A stretch of 42,671 nucleotides of DNA from Treponema sp. (GTDB lineage: Bacteria; Spirochaetota; Spirochaetia; Treponematales; Breznakiellaceae), in the NCBI GenBank assembly GCA_009787835.1, contig WQSN01000021.1:1-42671 (forward strand). The letters run 5' to 3'. A program made the translations under genes and the position numbers. A model generated the notes under the pieces. The model did not search any database, was not told where the DNA came from, and worked only from the letters and a program-made list of their open reading frames with translations. How positions within the stretch are numbered: position 1 is the first letter of the stretch; the number at the start of each line of letters is the position of its first letter. Below are positions 1 through 9,173 of this stretch, piece by piece.

Positions 1-24
1 TGGTCAGATTTTTTGGAAGGTTTT

Positions 25-1548
25 ATGAGTGAATACATTCTTGAGATAGAAAATCTGACAAAGGAATTCCCCGGGGTCAGGGCAATTGATAATGTAAGTT
101 TTAAAATTAAAAAAGGCGAGATTCATTCACTTTGCGGTGAAAACGGCGCTGGAAAATCCACATTAATGAGCTGCATCTCGGGCGTTTATCCAAAAGGCAG
201 TTATGAAGGCAAAGTTTTATTTAATGGTCATGAAACCAGTTATCACAGTGTAAAAGACAGTGAGAAAGTAGGGCTTTCAATTATTCATCAGGAACTTGCT
301 CTTAGTCCTTATCTTTCCATATATGAGAATATTTTCCTGGGTCACATGGAAACCAGGTTTGGTATAATTGATTGGAATAAATATTTAAAAGAATCGAAGC
401 ACTATTTAAAAACTGTAGGTTTAAATGAGCCGCCGGAAATGATTGTCAGCAAATTGGGTGTGGGAAAACAGCAATTGGTGGAAATCGCCCGCGCTCTGTC
501 AAAGAAAACAGAACTGCTAATTCTGGATGAACCTACCTCATCTTTAAACGATGATGAAAGCGAGAAACTCCTTAACCTTATGCTGGAGTTGAAGAAACAG
601 GGAATTACTCTTGTAATGATTTCCCATAAATTGCATGAGGTATTAAAAGTCGCGGATACTGTCACAATTCTGCGGGACGGAAAATCCATTAGCACCTATG
701 ATGTTAAAAGAGATAAACTGACCGAAGAAATGATTATCAAAGATATGGTCGGGCGTGATTTAACGCACCGGTTCCCGGAAAGGAAAACTTCGCCTTCGGA
801 TAAACTGCTGGAGGTAAAAAACTGGACAGTGTATCATCCTGATTATCATAATATCAGAGTTGTAGATAATGCTTCATTCTTCCTTAGAAAAGGTGAAATA
901 TTGGCTTTCTGCGGTCCGATGGGCGCAGGACGCACAGAACTTATGATGAGCCTGTTTGGCAGGTCCTATGGTTACCGCAGTGAAGGCGATCTAATAATTC
1001 ACGGGAAGAAATATTCATTCCAGAGCCCCCATTCGGCAATTGCTTCCGGGTTTGGATATATATCAGAAGATCGTAAAAATCTGGGTTTGATATTAATCCA
1101 GGATGTTAAGACAAATATCACCCATTCAAGCCTTAAAAAAATATCCAAATTTGGGGTTATAAACAGTCAGAAAGAGATTAAGGAAGCTGAAAAGTATCGT
1201 AAAGATCTAAACATCAGAACACCGTCCATAAACCAGTATGTCCGCAATCTGTCCGGCGGCAATCAGCAGAAAGTTGTTGTAAGCAAGGCTTTGCTGGCGG
1301 ATCCTGATATTTTAATAGTTGACGAACCTACGCGCGGTATTGATGTCGGAGCGAAAACAGAAATATACGGCATATTGAATGATATGATTACCGCTGGCAA
1401 GAGTATTATCATGGTCAGTTCCGAGCTTCCTGAAGCTTTGGGAATGGCGGACAGAATCTATGTAATGAATGAAGGAAAAATAAAAGGGGTGCTGAACAGG
1501 GAAGACGCAACCCAGGAAAAAATAATGCATCTGGCTCTGGTTGGATAA
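25..1548 (+). CDS. CUT2-type sugar ABC importer, duplicated ATPase subunit (GguA/XylG/MglA family)
   Basis: Tandem-ATPase subunit that energises import of a monosaccharide through the permease encoded next. The first ATPase half has Walker A GENGAGKST near residue 40, a Q-loop (IIHQEL) and Walker B LLILDEPTSS. The second half has the degenerate P-loop GPMGAGRTEL, signature LSGGNQQK and Walker B ILIVDEPTRGID, the asymmetry usual in this family. The length (507 aa) is typical. I chose ATG 25 over an upstream TTG at 13 because GGAAGG at 15-20 sits just before it and the family N-terminus (EYILEIENLTKEFPG) follows at once. The cognate binding protein is probably upstream of the window, since these operons usually run binding protein-ATPase-permease. 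The sugar cannot be read from the sequence; overall resemblance is to GguA/XylG-type multiple-sugar systems rather than to the mglA copy at 4285. Confidence 0.9.
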   Translation: MSEYILEIENLTKEFPGVRAIDNVSFKIKKGEIHSLCGENGAGKSTLMSCISGVYPKGSYEGKVLFNGHETSYHSVKDSEKVGLSIIHQELALSPYLSIYENIFLGHMETRFGIIDWNKYLKESKHYLKTVGLNEPPEMIVSKLGVGKQQLVEIARALSKKTELLILDEPTSSLNDDESEKLLNLMLELKKQGITLVMISHKLHEVLKVADTVTILRDGKSISTYDVKRDKLTEEMIIKDMVGRDLTHRFPERKTSPSDKLLEVKNWTVYHPDYHNIRVVDNASFFLRKGEILAFCGPMGAGRTELMMSLFGRSYGYRSEGDLIIHGKKYSFQSPHSAIASGFGYISEDRKNLGLILIQDVKTNITHSSLKKISKFGVINSQKEIKEAEKYRKDLNIRTPSINQYVRNLSGGNQQKVVVSKALLADPDILIVDEPTRGIDVGAKTEIYGILNDMITAGKSIIMVSSELPEALGMADRIYVMNEGKIKGVLNREDATQEKIMHLALVG

Positions 1549-1573
1549 AGCGAAAAAGTTTAAGGAGAATTAA

Positions 1574-2848
1574 ATGGATAACAAGATTATTCACACTTCT
1601 GATTTAAAATCTATAATAACAAGTAATCTGAGAAGTTACTCAATGTTTATCATGCTGGTTCTGATTATGGTGATCTTTTCCGTGATAACAAATGGAGTTA
1701 ACTTTATTCCCCGCAATTTTATTAATATTTTCTTTCAGAACAGTTATGTAATTATTCTGGCCGTAGGTATGGTATTGATAATCATAACGCAGAATATCGA
1801 CCTTTCTGTCGGTTCTGTCTGCGCCTTTGTCGGAGCTTTAAGTGCGATGATTTATAATACCGGAATAGGAATGCCGGCTACTGTTTTTATTTCCATATTG
1901 CTTGGTGTCGTAATTGGCGCGTATCAGGGAGTCTGGGTCGCTTATGGAAGAATGCCAGCGTTTATTGTAACACTTTCCGGAATGATGCTTTTTCGCGGTC
2001 TTACATACATTATTACAAAGGTTAACCCTGTCAGTCTTAAAGATATTGGTTATTCGCTTTTTTCTACCGGAATCCTTGATGAAATTATGTTTACAGGCGC
2101 AATAAGATCAAACTACGCAGGTCCGCCTGAAGAACTGACTCAAAGAATGATATTAAATTCGCTGGAACAGTCCTATAGAATCGGTCCGTATTTCCCGATG
2201 CCTTTTGTACTTGCTATAATTCTGCTGGTAGTTTTCTATTTTGCTGAATTCTCCGGACGAAGAAAAAAAATAGCCAATGAATTTGATGTTTCTCCATTGC
2301 CTGTATTTATTACCAAGCTTGTTTTAATCAGTGTTATAATACTGGGTCTTGCCGATCGTTTCGCCCGTTCCCGCGGTCTTCCCATCATTGTGCTGGTTTT
2401 GGGTGTTACAATCTTTATATTCCACTTTATAATGAATAATACCGTTCTTGGCCGTTATATTTACGCTGTTGGCGGTAATCCCCGTTCGGCAAAACTTTCC
2501 GGTATAAACTCGGAACTGATTACTTTCATTGTATTCCTTTTTATGGGTGGCTTAACAGGTCTTGCCGCGGTTGTAAGCACCGGTTATATGAACAGCGCAT
2601 TGCCTCAGGCCGGTAACCTCTTCGAGCTTGACGCTATTGCCGCCTGTTATGTCGGCGGCGTATCCGCAGGCGGCGGTATTGGAACTGTAATCGGAGTTGT
2701 AGTCGGCGCTCTTGTAATGGCGGCTATCAATAACGGTATGGTTCTTATGAACCTTGGAACCCATTATCAGTATGTTGTTAAAGCTTTGGTTTTGGTTTTG
2801 GCAGTATTCTACGATGTTTACTCAAGACGCAAAGCCGGATTAGGTTGA
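1574..2848 (+). CDS. CUT2-type sugar ABC importer, permease subunit (GguB/XylH/MmsB family)
   Basis: Inner-membrane permease partner of the preceding ATPase, 25 nt downstream with a good ribosome site (AAGGAG about 7 nt before ATG). The 424 aa are mostly hydrophobic, with about ten predicted membrane segments. Family hallmarks are the early GMVLIIITQNIDLSVGS segment, the loop YAVGGNPRSAKLSGIN and the late ELDAIAACYVGGVSAGGG segment, which match branched/CUT2 permeases (BPD_transp_2). An extended loop at about residues 165-205 makes it longer than MglC or RbsC, as in XylH/GguB-type permeases. It is the last gene of its unit: a strong terminator begins 32 nt after the stop. Family is certain; the sugar is unknown. 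Confidence 0.9.
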   Translation: MDNKIIHTSDLKSIITSNLRSYSMFIMLVLIMVIFSVITNGVNFIPRNFINIFFQNSYVIILAVGMVLIIITQNIDLSVGSVCAFVGALSAMIYNTGIGMPATVFISILLGVVIGAYQGVWVAYGRMPAFIVTLSGMMLFRGLTYIITKVNPVSLKDIGYSLFSTGILDEIMFTGAIRSNYAGPPEELTQRMILNSLEQSYRIGPYFPMPFVLAIILLVVFYFAEFSGRRKKIANEFDVSPLPVFITKLVLISVIILGLADRFARSRGLPIIVLVLGVTIFIFHFIMNNTVLGRYIYAVGGNPRSAKLSGINSELITFIVFLFMGGLTGLAAVVSTGYMNSALPQAGNLFELDAIAACYVGGVSAGGGIGTVIGVVVGALVMAAINNGMVLMNLGTHYQYVVKALVLVLAVFYDVYSRRKAGLG

Positions 2849-2880
2849 TATATAATCTGTTATTTTAACAGCCAGTTATT

Positions 2881-2926
2881 GAGCTTATTACATAACCACG
2901 CCGGTTATGTAATAAGCTCTTTTTTT
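2881..2926 (+). terminator. Strong intrinsic terminator after the first sugar importer
   Basis: A perfect 17-bp stem (arms 2881-2897 and 2903-2919, GAGCTTATTACATAACC and its complement) closes on a 5-nt loop and is followed directly by seven T residues. It lies between the permease stop and the mglB promoter, separating the two transport operons. Confidence 0.95.
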
Positions 2927-2985
2927 GATTATTTTATAAATATTTTCTATTTCTTTTTAGGTTTTTTTTAACTGTCTAATTTTTC

Positions 2986-3013
2986 TTGACAAGCATATAT
3001 GGTGATGTATAAT
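2986..3013 (+). promoter_or_regulatory. Consensus sigma-70 promoter of mglB
   Basis: TTGACA at 2986-2991 and TATAAT at 3008-3013 are both perfect consensus hexamers with a 16-bp spacer. The mglB start lies 29 nt after the -10 box, leaving a short leader that carries the ribosome site GGAGG at 3032-3036. Strong promoters are expected for abundant binding proteins. Confidence 0.9.
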
Positions 3014-3042
3014 TAATATAATAATTTTATTGGAGGAAATAG

Positions 3043-4182
3043 ATGAAAAAAGCTATTGTATTCGTTCTAATGATCGTTTTGCTGACTGCTTCTGTGTTTG
3101 CGGGAGGCAACAGGCAGCAAAGTTCAGGTACGGCCAGTGGAACCGCAAGCGGCGCCGGCGGCGCTATTCAGGTGGATGTGTTTTGGTATCAGTTTGGAGA
3201 CACTTATTTGACCAGTGTTCGTAACGCCATGGCAGCCGAATTCAGTTTGTCAGATCAATTCACAGTCAGGCATCATGACTGCGCAAATGATCAGGCAAGA
3301 CAGACTCAGATGGTTCAGACAGCTATAACTCAGGGGACTAAACTACTTATTGTTAATATTGTTACAACCGGTTCCGAAGAAGCGGCAATGAACATTGTCA
3401 ATATGGCGAAAAACGCCAATATTCCTATCGTTTTCTTTAACCGCGAAGTTTCTAACGCGGTAATCAGGTCTTACGCCAACGCGGCTTTTGTTGGCACAGA
3501 CGCGAATGAAGCCGGATATATGCAGGGCGAAGGCATTGCAAAATTCCTGCTCAAACCGGAAAACTGGGAAGGCAGCAGATCCAAGTTCGACCTGAACGGT
3601 GATGGAAATATTAATTATGTTATGTTCCGCGGCGAGCATGGTAACGCGGAAGCATTGGGACGCACCAAATTTTCCATTGAGGAAGCCAACAAAAGGCTTT
3701 CTGGAAGATTAAAATTAACCCCCTCTCCGGCTAACCAGACCAGCACCCAGTATGAGAATGACGGTATCAGCAATTACTTCCTGTATGCCAACTGGTCTGC
3801 GGCTGAAGCTGCCAACCTTATGCGCACTGCTTTAGCGGCCCACTCCCTTACCACAGGCGCTATTGAGCTTATTGTCGCAAATAACGACGATGCAGGTCTT
3901 GGCGCGATTGAAGCCATGAACGAGCAGGGCTTTAACACTGGAAGAGCCGGAGCGGGATATGTTCCGGTATTCGGCGTTGACGCTACCCCGGTTGCCCAGG
4001 AAGCAATCCGCGCGGGCAGAATGACAAGTTCCGTGCTTCAGGACGCCGTTGGAATGGCAAAAACAATCGTCGCATTGGCAAAAAATATCGCCGGCGGACA
4101 GCATGTGTTTGCCAACACATCCAGCTACAATGTGGATGAAGGCGTAAACAAGATTCGCGTTCCATACGCTTTGTTTGAATAG
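3043..4182 (+). CDS. mglB: Periplasmic galactose/glucose-binding protein
   Basis: Periplasmic binding protein that delivers galactose or glucose to MglA/MglC and may also present it to chemoreceptors. Residues 1-20 form a type I signal peptide ending ASVFA; no lipobox cysteine is present, so it should be soluble. A Gly/Ser/Thr-rich linker (about 21-41) precedes the sugar-binding fold. The segment around residues 183-191 (DLNGDGNIN) matches the EF-hand-like calcium loop that marks the E. coli galactose/glucose-binding protein. IELIVANNDDAGLGAIEAMN and VPVFGVDATPVAQ match the sugar-contact regions of that family. Length 379 aa. ATG 3043 has GGAGG 6 nt upstream. It heads mglBAC, with a hairpin between it and mglA that may hold mglA/mglC expression below mglB. 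Confidence 0.92.
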   Translation: MKKAIVFVLMIVLLTASVFAGGNRQQSSGTASGTASGAGGAIQVDVFWYQFGDTYLTSVRNAMAAEFSLSDQFTVRHHDCANDQARQTQMVQTAITQGTKLLIVNIVTTGSEEAAMNIVNMAKNANIPIVFFNREVSNAVIRSYANAAFVGTDANEAGYMQGEGIAKFLLKPENWEGSRSKFDLNGDGNINYVMFRGEHGNAEALGRTKFSIEEANKRLSGRLKLTPSPANQTSTQYENDGISNYFLYANWSAAEAANLMRTALAAHSLTTGAIELIVANNDDAGLGAIEAMNEQGFNTGRAGAGYVPVFGVDATPVAQEAIRAGRMTSSVLQDAVGMAKTIVALAKNIAGGQHVFANTSSYNVDEGVNKIRVPYALFE

Positions 4183-4195
4183 TTTTTTCTGCAAG

Positions 4196-4246
4196 AGAGC
4201 GGGATTCTTTTCTCATTCATGGAAGGAATTTCGCTCTTTTGTTTTT
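4196..4246 (+). terminator. Intercistronic hairpin/terminator between mglB and mglA
   Basis: Arms 4196-4212 and 4221-4237 form a 17-bp stem including several G-U pairs, with an 8-nt loop, followed by a T-rich run interrupted by one G (to 4246). It starts 13 nt after the mglB stop. It probably causes partial termination or protects the mglB message from 3' decay, giving more binding protein than transporter. Confidence 0.75.
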
Positions 4247-4284
4247 CTGATTAATTGCAATTTTGAAGTTAAAAAGGGTTTGTT

Positions 4285-5778
4285 ATGGGAAATGAACTGC
4301 TGCAAATAATACATGTAAGTAAATCTTTTCCTGGCGTAAAAGCTTTGGACAATGTCAGCCTTAATGTTCGTTCAGGAACCATTCATTCCCTTATGGGAGA
4401 AAACGGAGCGGGAAAATCCACTCTTATGAAATGTCTGTTCGGCATATACACTACAGATACCGGTGAATATATACTGGATGGAAAAAAAGTTCTTTTCGCC
4501 AATCCAAAACAGGCAATGGATAACGGCGTATCCATGGTTCATCAGGAATTAAATCAGGTACATACGCGCAATGTAATGGAAAATATCTGGCTTGGCCGTT
4601 TCCCCGGATTACCGCCTGTTTATGTAAACCACAAGAAAATGTATCAGGATACCCTGGATATTTTCAAAAAACTTGATATTCAGATAAATCCCAAAGCTAT
4701 TATAAGCACTTTGTCTGTTTCTCAGCGCCAGATGGTGGAGATTGCGAAAGCTGTTTCCCATGACAGTAAGGTGATTGTGCTTGATGAACCGACTTCATCA
4801 TTAACAGAAATTGAAGTTGAACAGCTTTTTCGTATTATAAACAGTTTAAAAAATCGCGGATGCGGCATTATATATATATCTCATCGTATGAACGAGATAT
4901 TGCGGATTTCTGACGATGTCTCTGTTATGCGGGACGGTAAAATGGTAGATACGCAGCCAGCGTCCAGGCTTACTACCGATAAAATAATCACGATGATGGT
5001 AGGACGCGAACTCAGTAAAGTCTTCCCGCCGAAAACCAATATGCCGGGAGAAGTAATTCTGAAAGTGGAAGGACTTACAGCTCAATACTGCAATTTAAAA
5101 GATGTTTCATTTGAATTGCGTAAAGGTGAAATTCTCGGAGTGGCCGGTCTTATGGGTGCGGGCCGTACTGAACTTTTGGAAGGAATATTCGGGCTTAATA
5201 CCATAAAAGCCGGAAAGATCATTAAAAACGGCAAAGAGATAAAAACAGGTACGCCCAATCGCGCGAAAAAACGCGGTTTTGCCATGCTGACCGAAGAAAG
5301 GCGCGCAACTGGTATTTTCGGAGTTTTAAACGTTTGCGAAAATGTAACAGTAGCTAATATTGAAAAATACAGAAGTCTGTTTTATATCAGCAGCAGGAAA
5401 ATGAGCGTAGACGCGGAATGGGCTATTAAAACTTTAAGAATTAAAACTCCCAATCAACGGACGCTTATTCGCTCACTGTCAGGCGGGAATCAGCAAAAGG
5501 CCATTTTCGGACGATGGATGCTGACTGATCCTGACATACTTTTGCTGGACGAACCTACACGGGGAATAGATGTCGGCGCGAAATATGAAATTTATCAGTT
5601 AATGATTGATCTGGCAAAGGACGGGGATTCAATTATTATGGTGTCCAGCGAACTGGAAGAACTGCTGGGTATCTGTGACAGGATAATTGTTATGTCCGGA
5701 GGTTTTAAAACAGGTGAAGTGGATCCGCGCTCTACAACACAGGAAGAAATAATGACTTTGGCGGCAAAATGCGCATAA
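4285..5778 (+). CDS. mglA: Galactose/methyl-galactoside ABC importer, duplicated ATPase
   Basis: ATPase of the Mgl importer on the cytoplasmic side of the membrane. The first half has Walker A GENGAGKST (about residues 38-46), MVHQELNQV and Walker B VIVLDEPTSSL. The second has the degenerate P-loop GLMGAGRTEL, signature LSGGNQQK and ILLLDEPTRGIDVGAKYEIY. At 497 aa it is the usual length, and FPGVKALDNVSLNV and HQELNQV are typical of MglA rather than XylG. An AGGG ribosome site precedes ATG 4285. The gene is 102 nt after mglB, across the intercistronic hairpin, and 22 nt before mglC. Confidence 0.92.
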   Translation: MGNELLQIIHVSKSFPGVKALDNVSLNVRSGTIHSLMGENGAGKSTLMKCLFGIYTTDTGEYILDGKKVLFANPKQAMDNGVSMVHQELNQVHTRNVMENIWLGRFPGLPPVYVNHKKMYQDTLDIFKKLDIQINPKAIISTLSVSQRQMVEIAKAVSHDSKVIVLDEPTSSLTEIEVEQLFRIINSLKNRGCGIIYISHRMNEILRISDDVSVMRDGKMVDTQPASRLTTDKIITMMVGRELSKVFPPKTNMPGEVILKVEGLTAQYCNLKDVSFELRKGEILGVAGLMGAGRTELLEGIFGLNTIKAGKIIKNGKEIKTGTPNRAKKRGFAMLTEERRATGIFGVLNVCENVTVANIEKYRSLFYISSRKMSVDAEWAIKTLRIKTPNQRTLIRSLSGGNQQKAIFGRWMLTDPDILLLDEPTRGIDVGAKYEIYQLMIDLAKDGDSIIMVSSELEELLGICDRIIVMSGGFKTGEVDPRSTTQEEIMTLAAKCA

Positions 5779-5800
5779 GATCGATTTTAAAGGGGAATAT

Positions 5801-6901
5801 ATGAATAATAACAAATTACTTGGTGCGTTAAAGCTTCGTTGGCATAATTACAATGAACTTGACCGCAGGGATAAATTTGTATTGTGGGGTGATTTTCTGA
5901 TAAGAAACGCCATGTATATAATTATTATTCTTGTGGTTATATATGTGCAGTCTTACAGTATACGGCAGGGTTTCGCGAATACCTTTCTTTCTTTCAGGTC
6001 AATCATTGATATTCTGATGCGGTCGGCATCCGCGTTATTTTTGGCATTGGGTGTCGGAGGAATAATAGTGCTGCAGGGAACAGATCTTTCCGCCGGAAGG
6101 ATTATGGGACTTACAGCCTGCGTATGCGCTTCGCTTCTGCAGATGCCGCTTGCGGAATACAGTGTAAAGATGTTTCCCAATATGAACGCTCCCCCCATCA
6201 TTCTGGTCTTATTGCTTTCAATGGCTATAGGAGCGTTATTCGGTATTTTTAACGGTTTTTGTTCCGCAAAGTTCCAGATGCATCCTTTTATTGTGACTCT
6301 TGGAACGCAGCTGATTGTTTACGGGCTTATTCTTATTTATGTGCAGTTTGGAACAAACGGCGGCGGTCCCATTTCAGGTTTGACCGATCAGTATAAAAAT
6401 GTTGTAAAATACACTATAAATTTCCGGGGAACCGCAATTCCTCTGTACGTGTTTTACGCGATAGCAGCGGCTGCCATAATGTGGTTTATCTGGAATAAAA
6501 CAACATTGGGAAAAAACATGTATGCTGTAGGCGCAAATCCTGTAGCGGCGAATGTTTCCGGTATCTCTATCCTGAAAGTTAATATTTTGGTTTTTATGCT
6601 TGGCGGTATATGTTACGGCATCTCCGGATTTATTGAGGCGGCGCGCATTGGCTCAAACGGTCCTGCTACCGGGCTTAATGCCGAGCTGGACGCCATAGCG
6701 GCCTGTGTTATAGGCGGCGTGAGCTTCCTGGGCGGCGTAGGCAAGATTAGCGGCATAATTACAGGCGTTATACTTCTTCAGATAATTAGCGTCGCCTTGC
6801 AGTGGCTTGGCGTTTCAGGAGATGTACAATACATAATAAAGGGCGGAATCATACTTATTGCCGTAGCCATAGATATGCGAAAATATCTGGCAAAGAAATA
6901 A
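5801..6901 (+). CDS. mglC: Galactose/methyl-galactoside ABC importer, permease
   Basis: Membrane permease of the Mgl importer, 366 aa with about nine or ten hydrophobic segments. Recognisable features are the GVGGIIVLQGTDLSAGRIMG segment, KFQMHPFIVTLGTQLIVYG (the conserved HPF-TLG region of MglC), MYAVGANPVAANVSGI, and ELDAIAACVIGGVSFLGGVG near the C-terminus. The N-terminal extension before the first membrane span is typical of MglC. AGGGG lies 6 nt before the ATG. It ends only 8 nt from the stop of the convergent DUF4954 gene, with no visible terminator between them, so transcripts may overlap. Confidence 0.92.
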   Translation: MNNNKLLGALKLRWHNYNELDRRDKFVLWGDFLIRNAMYIIIILVVIYVQSYSIRQGFANTFLSFRSIIDILMRSASALFLALGVGGIIVLQGTDLSAGRIMGLTACVCASLLQMPLAEYSVKMFPNMNAPPIILVLLLSMAIGALFGIFNGFCSAKFQMHPFIVTLGTQLIVYGLILIYVQFGTNGGGPISGLTDQYKNVVKYTINFRGTAIPLYVFYAIAAAAIMWFIWNKTTLGKNMYAVGANPVAANVSGISILKVNILVFMLGGICYGISGFIEAARIGSNGPATGLNAELDAIAACVIGGVSFLGGVGKISGIITGVILLQIISVALQWLGVSGDVQYIIKGGIILIAVAIDMRKYLAKK

Positions 6902-6909
6902 TACGCTTT

Positions 6910-9147
6910 TTATAGACGGGCTTTTACTCTTTCGATCATTTCATTAAAATGTTCGCTTTCCTTGTGTATCAGGCGGACAAATGAGTTGTCGTCCGGTTTT
7001 CCAAGTACCTGTTCCATCTCCGCCTGATTGCGGAACGTAGCTTTCTTAAACGGATTGTAATAGTCCTTTGCCCTGCTTTCAAAAATTTGCCTGTCTATCC
7101 ATTTCCGTATATCACGGGCGTTATTTAATTCTCTTTTAAACGCGGCAATGTCAACCGGCGATTGAGAACGGGCGAGGCTGCCTGTCTGAATGTGATCGGG
7201 CTGAAGATAGGCAAGAGTCGCCCAAGCATGGCGGCATTTATCCATTGAGTACTCATCATTCCAGGAAGCATACACACTGTGAATTTCATCCCAGGTTTTA
7301 TATTTTCCTTCGCCGATATTTTTACGAAGCTCGTCTACCCGAAAAGCAGGGACAATCTGTCCGCCGATATTTACCCAATCTTTAATCCGTGATGCGGTTA
7401 CACCGGATGTTTCTGCGTAAAGCAGTTCGTTTAATCTGTTAAAATCCATATCCGGGTCAGAGTCAAAAAAAACCGAAATTGTTTTTATCGCGTAGTAGCG
7501 CAGCATCTGGCGGTAAGAGGCTAAAGCTTCAAGCGGTTTAATAACAACCTGTTCGCGCTTACTGTGTTCAAGGTTATGACATCTTATATTGCGCACTATG
7601 CCTTCATCCATGCCTGTCATGTCAGCAGGAGAGTAACCGGCTTCTCCCAGCCAGTCTTCCAGAAGTGAGAGCGCGTGGATTATTTCTTCCGCGGTGTCCG
7701 GGGCAAGATAATCGCTTTCTATTTGCTGAATTTTTATTTTGCGTTTATCGCGTTTTTTGGTTTTCCAGGAATTTCGTTCAAGAGCATAGAGATTGTGAAT
7801 CCAGTAATAAGCGGGCATAATTTCCAGCCGGCTTTTATGAACATTATTGTTAACAAGCGAGAATGGCAGAGGTATATTAAGCTCCGCCGGGTATTCGCCT
7901 TTGGCGATAATCACAAAAGAAGCGAATACGCTTGAGTGTTTCAGGCTTACCGCCAGCCCGGGCCAAAAGCCCCTTTTTGCCCGAATCTCGCCGTCATTTG
8001 CGCGGCTGTTGTGATTGCTGCCGATTGTAGCCGCCGCCGCCATGTTCGATATACCCTGGATAAGGCTTGCTATCAAAAATGAATTGTTGTGATGCTGTTC
8101 ATGTACAGGGAAGATTAAATTGTTGAGTATCTCGCAGCATGAAACGGTTGAATTGTCACCTAACACCGAATGAATCAGCCGCGCTCCGTATTTCAGATTG
8201 CTGTTTCTGCCCAAAATAAATCGCACTGCTTTTGAACCGTAAAAGATATTGCACGCGTATCCTACAATGCCGTTTACCATTTCCACGCCTTCGCCTACCT
8301 GCGTACTCTCTTCCGCCGATGAATGTATTGTCAGGTTTTTTAGTTTATTCGCTCCCTTGATGTATGCGTGTTCCCCAACTGCCGTGTCTTTTATTATCGC
8401 GCAGCTTTTTATTACTGTACTTTTGCCGATGGTTCCGTAACTGCCGCGAAAGCCGCCGTATTTTTTTTGCGTTATTTCCGTTAGTTTTTCCGCCAGTAAT
8501 GTATCATCGCGGTAGGCAGCCCATAAATAGGCGTCCGCCGCTATCATATCCTCAAACGGCAGAATCGAGCGTCCGCCCGCTTCATTCATCACATCGATCC
8601 ACGCACGCACTTCTTCATCTTCTCCGTCTTTTACCGCTCCGTTGCCGAATTTCGCATGATTGGTTGTCTGCATTTCATCTATTCCGGAAAGTATGCAATT
8701 GTCTGCGATAATGTAATGCGAAATATACGGGCATTCCTGAATGGACACATCATCGCCGATGTCGCATGAAATGATTGTGCTCCTGCGAATTCCTGAGGGA
8801 ACGCAGAAATCATTATGCTTTAACGAAATATTCCGCAATGCGCCCAGCCGTATCAGCCCGTAAAAATCACAGTCGCGTATCAATGAAGGATTAAACGGAT
8901 CCCGCACCAAAAAATTTTCCCAGGCGGAACAGTAGTTTCTGTTATTAATCAGAATTTCAATTTCTTCCGGCTTAAGATTGCGCCAGTAAGTTTTCAAATT
9001 TATTTTTTTTCCAGATCCCTCTTTTTTATATAAAATCTCCGTCTGCTGCGCGTTACGAAGCCAGTATTCATCAGCGCCGGGCGGTAAATATTCAGCCGGA
9101 ATAAAATCGTAACCGTAGCGTTCAAGCGGCAAATTTTCTTCTTTCAT
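6910..9147 (-). CDS. DUF4954 protein, left-handed beta-helix, unknown function
   Basis: A 745-aa protein I recognise as DUF4954, a family found mainly in Spirochaetes and Bacteroidetes with no established role. The middle (about residues 75-400) is full of short hydrophobic-x-x-G/N turns such as IISCDIGDDVSI, YIIADNCILSGI, AIIKDTAVGEHAYIKGANKL and SVLGDNSTVSCCEI, the pattern of hexapeptide left-handed beta-helices in acyl- and nucleotidyl-transferases. The C-terminal third is helical and charged. No signal peptide is seen, so it is probably cytoplasmic; a sugar-nucleotide or acyltransferase-like role is only a guess from the fold. It follows pheS by 26 nt with AAGGA upstream, so it is likely the last gene of guaA-pheS-DUF4954. 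Confidence 0.8.
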   Translation of the reverse strand: MKEENLPLERYGYDFIPAEYLPPGADEYWLRNAQQTEILYKKEGSGKKINLKTYWRNLKPEEIEILINNRNYCSAWENFLVRDPFNPSLIRDCDFYGLIRLGALRNISLKHNDFCVPSGIRRSTIISCDIGDDVSIQECPYISHYIIADNCILSGIDEMQTTNHAKFGNGAVKDGEDEEVRAWIDVMNEAGGRSILPFEDMIAADAYLWAAYRDDTLLAEKLTEITQKKYGGFRGSYGTIGKSTVIKSCAIIKDTAVGEHAYIKGANKLKNLTIHSSAEESTQVGEGVEMVNGIVGYACNIFYGSKAVRFILGRNSNLKYGARLIHSVLGDNSTVSCCEILNNLIFPVHEQHHNNSFLIASLIQGISNMAAAATIGSNHNSRANDGEIRAKRGFWPGLAVSLKHSSVFASFVIIAKGEYPAELNIPLPFSLVNNNVHKSRLEIMPAYYWIHNLYALERNSWKTKKRDKRKIKIQQIESDYLAPDTAEEIIHALSLLEDWLGEAGYSPADMTGMDEGIVRNIRCHNLEHSKREQVVIKPLEALASYRQMLRYYAIKTISVFFDSDPDMDFNRLNELLYAETSGVTASRIKDWVNIGGQIVPAFRVDELRKNIGEGKYKTWDEIHSVYASWNDEYSMDKCRHAWATLAYLQPDHIQTGSLARSQSPVDIAAFKRELNNARDIRKWIDRQIFESRAKDYYNPFKKATFRNQAEMEQVLGKPDDNSFVRLIHKESEHFNEMIERVKARL

Positions 9148-9173
9148 GTTTTGGTTCCTTAAATTATGTAAAT

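Noticed and set aside
7675-7935. Short opposite-strand ORFs inside DUF4954, pheS, the hybrid kinase and others
   Set aside because: They lie wholly within well-supported genes, have no recognisable domains or ribosome sites, and reflect codon structure of the real gene.
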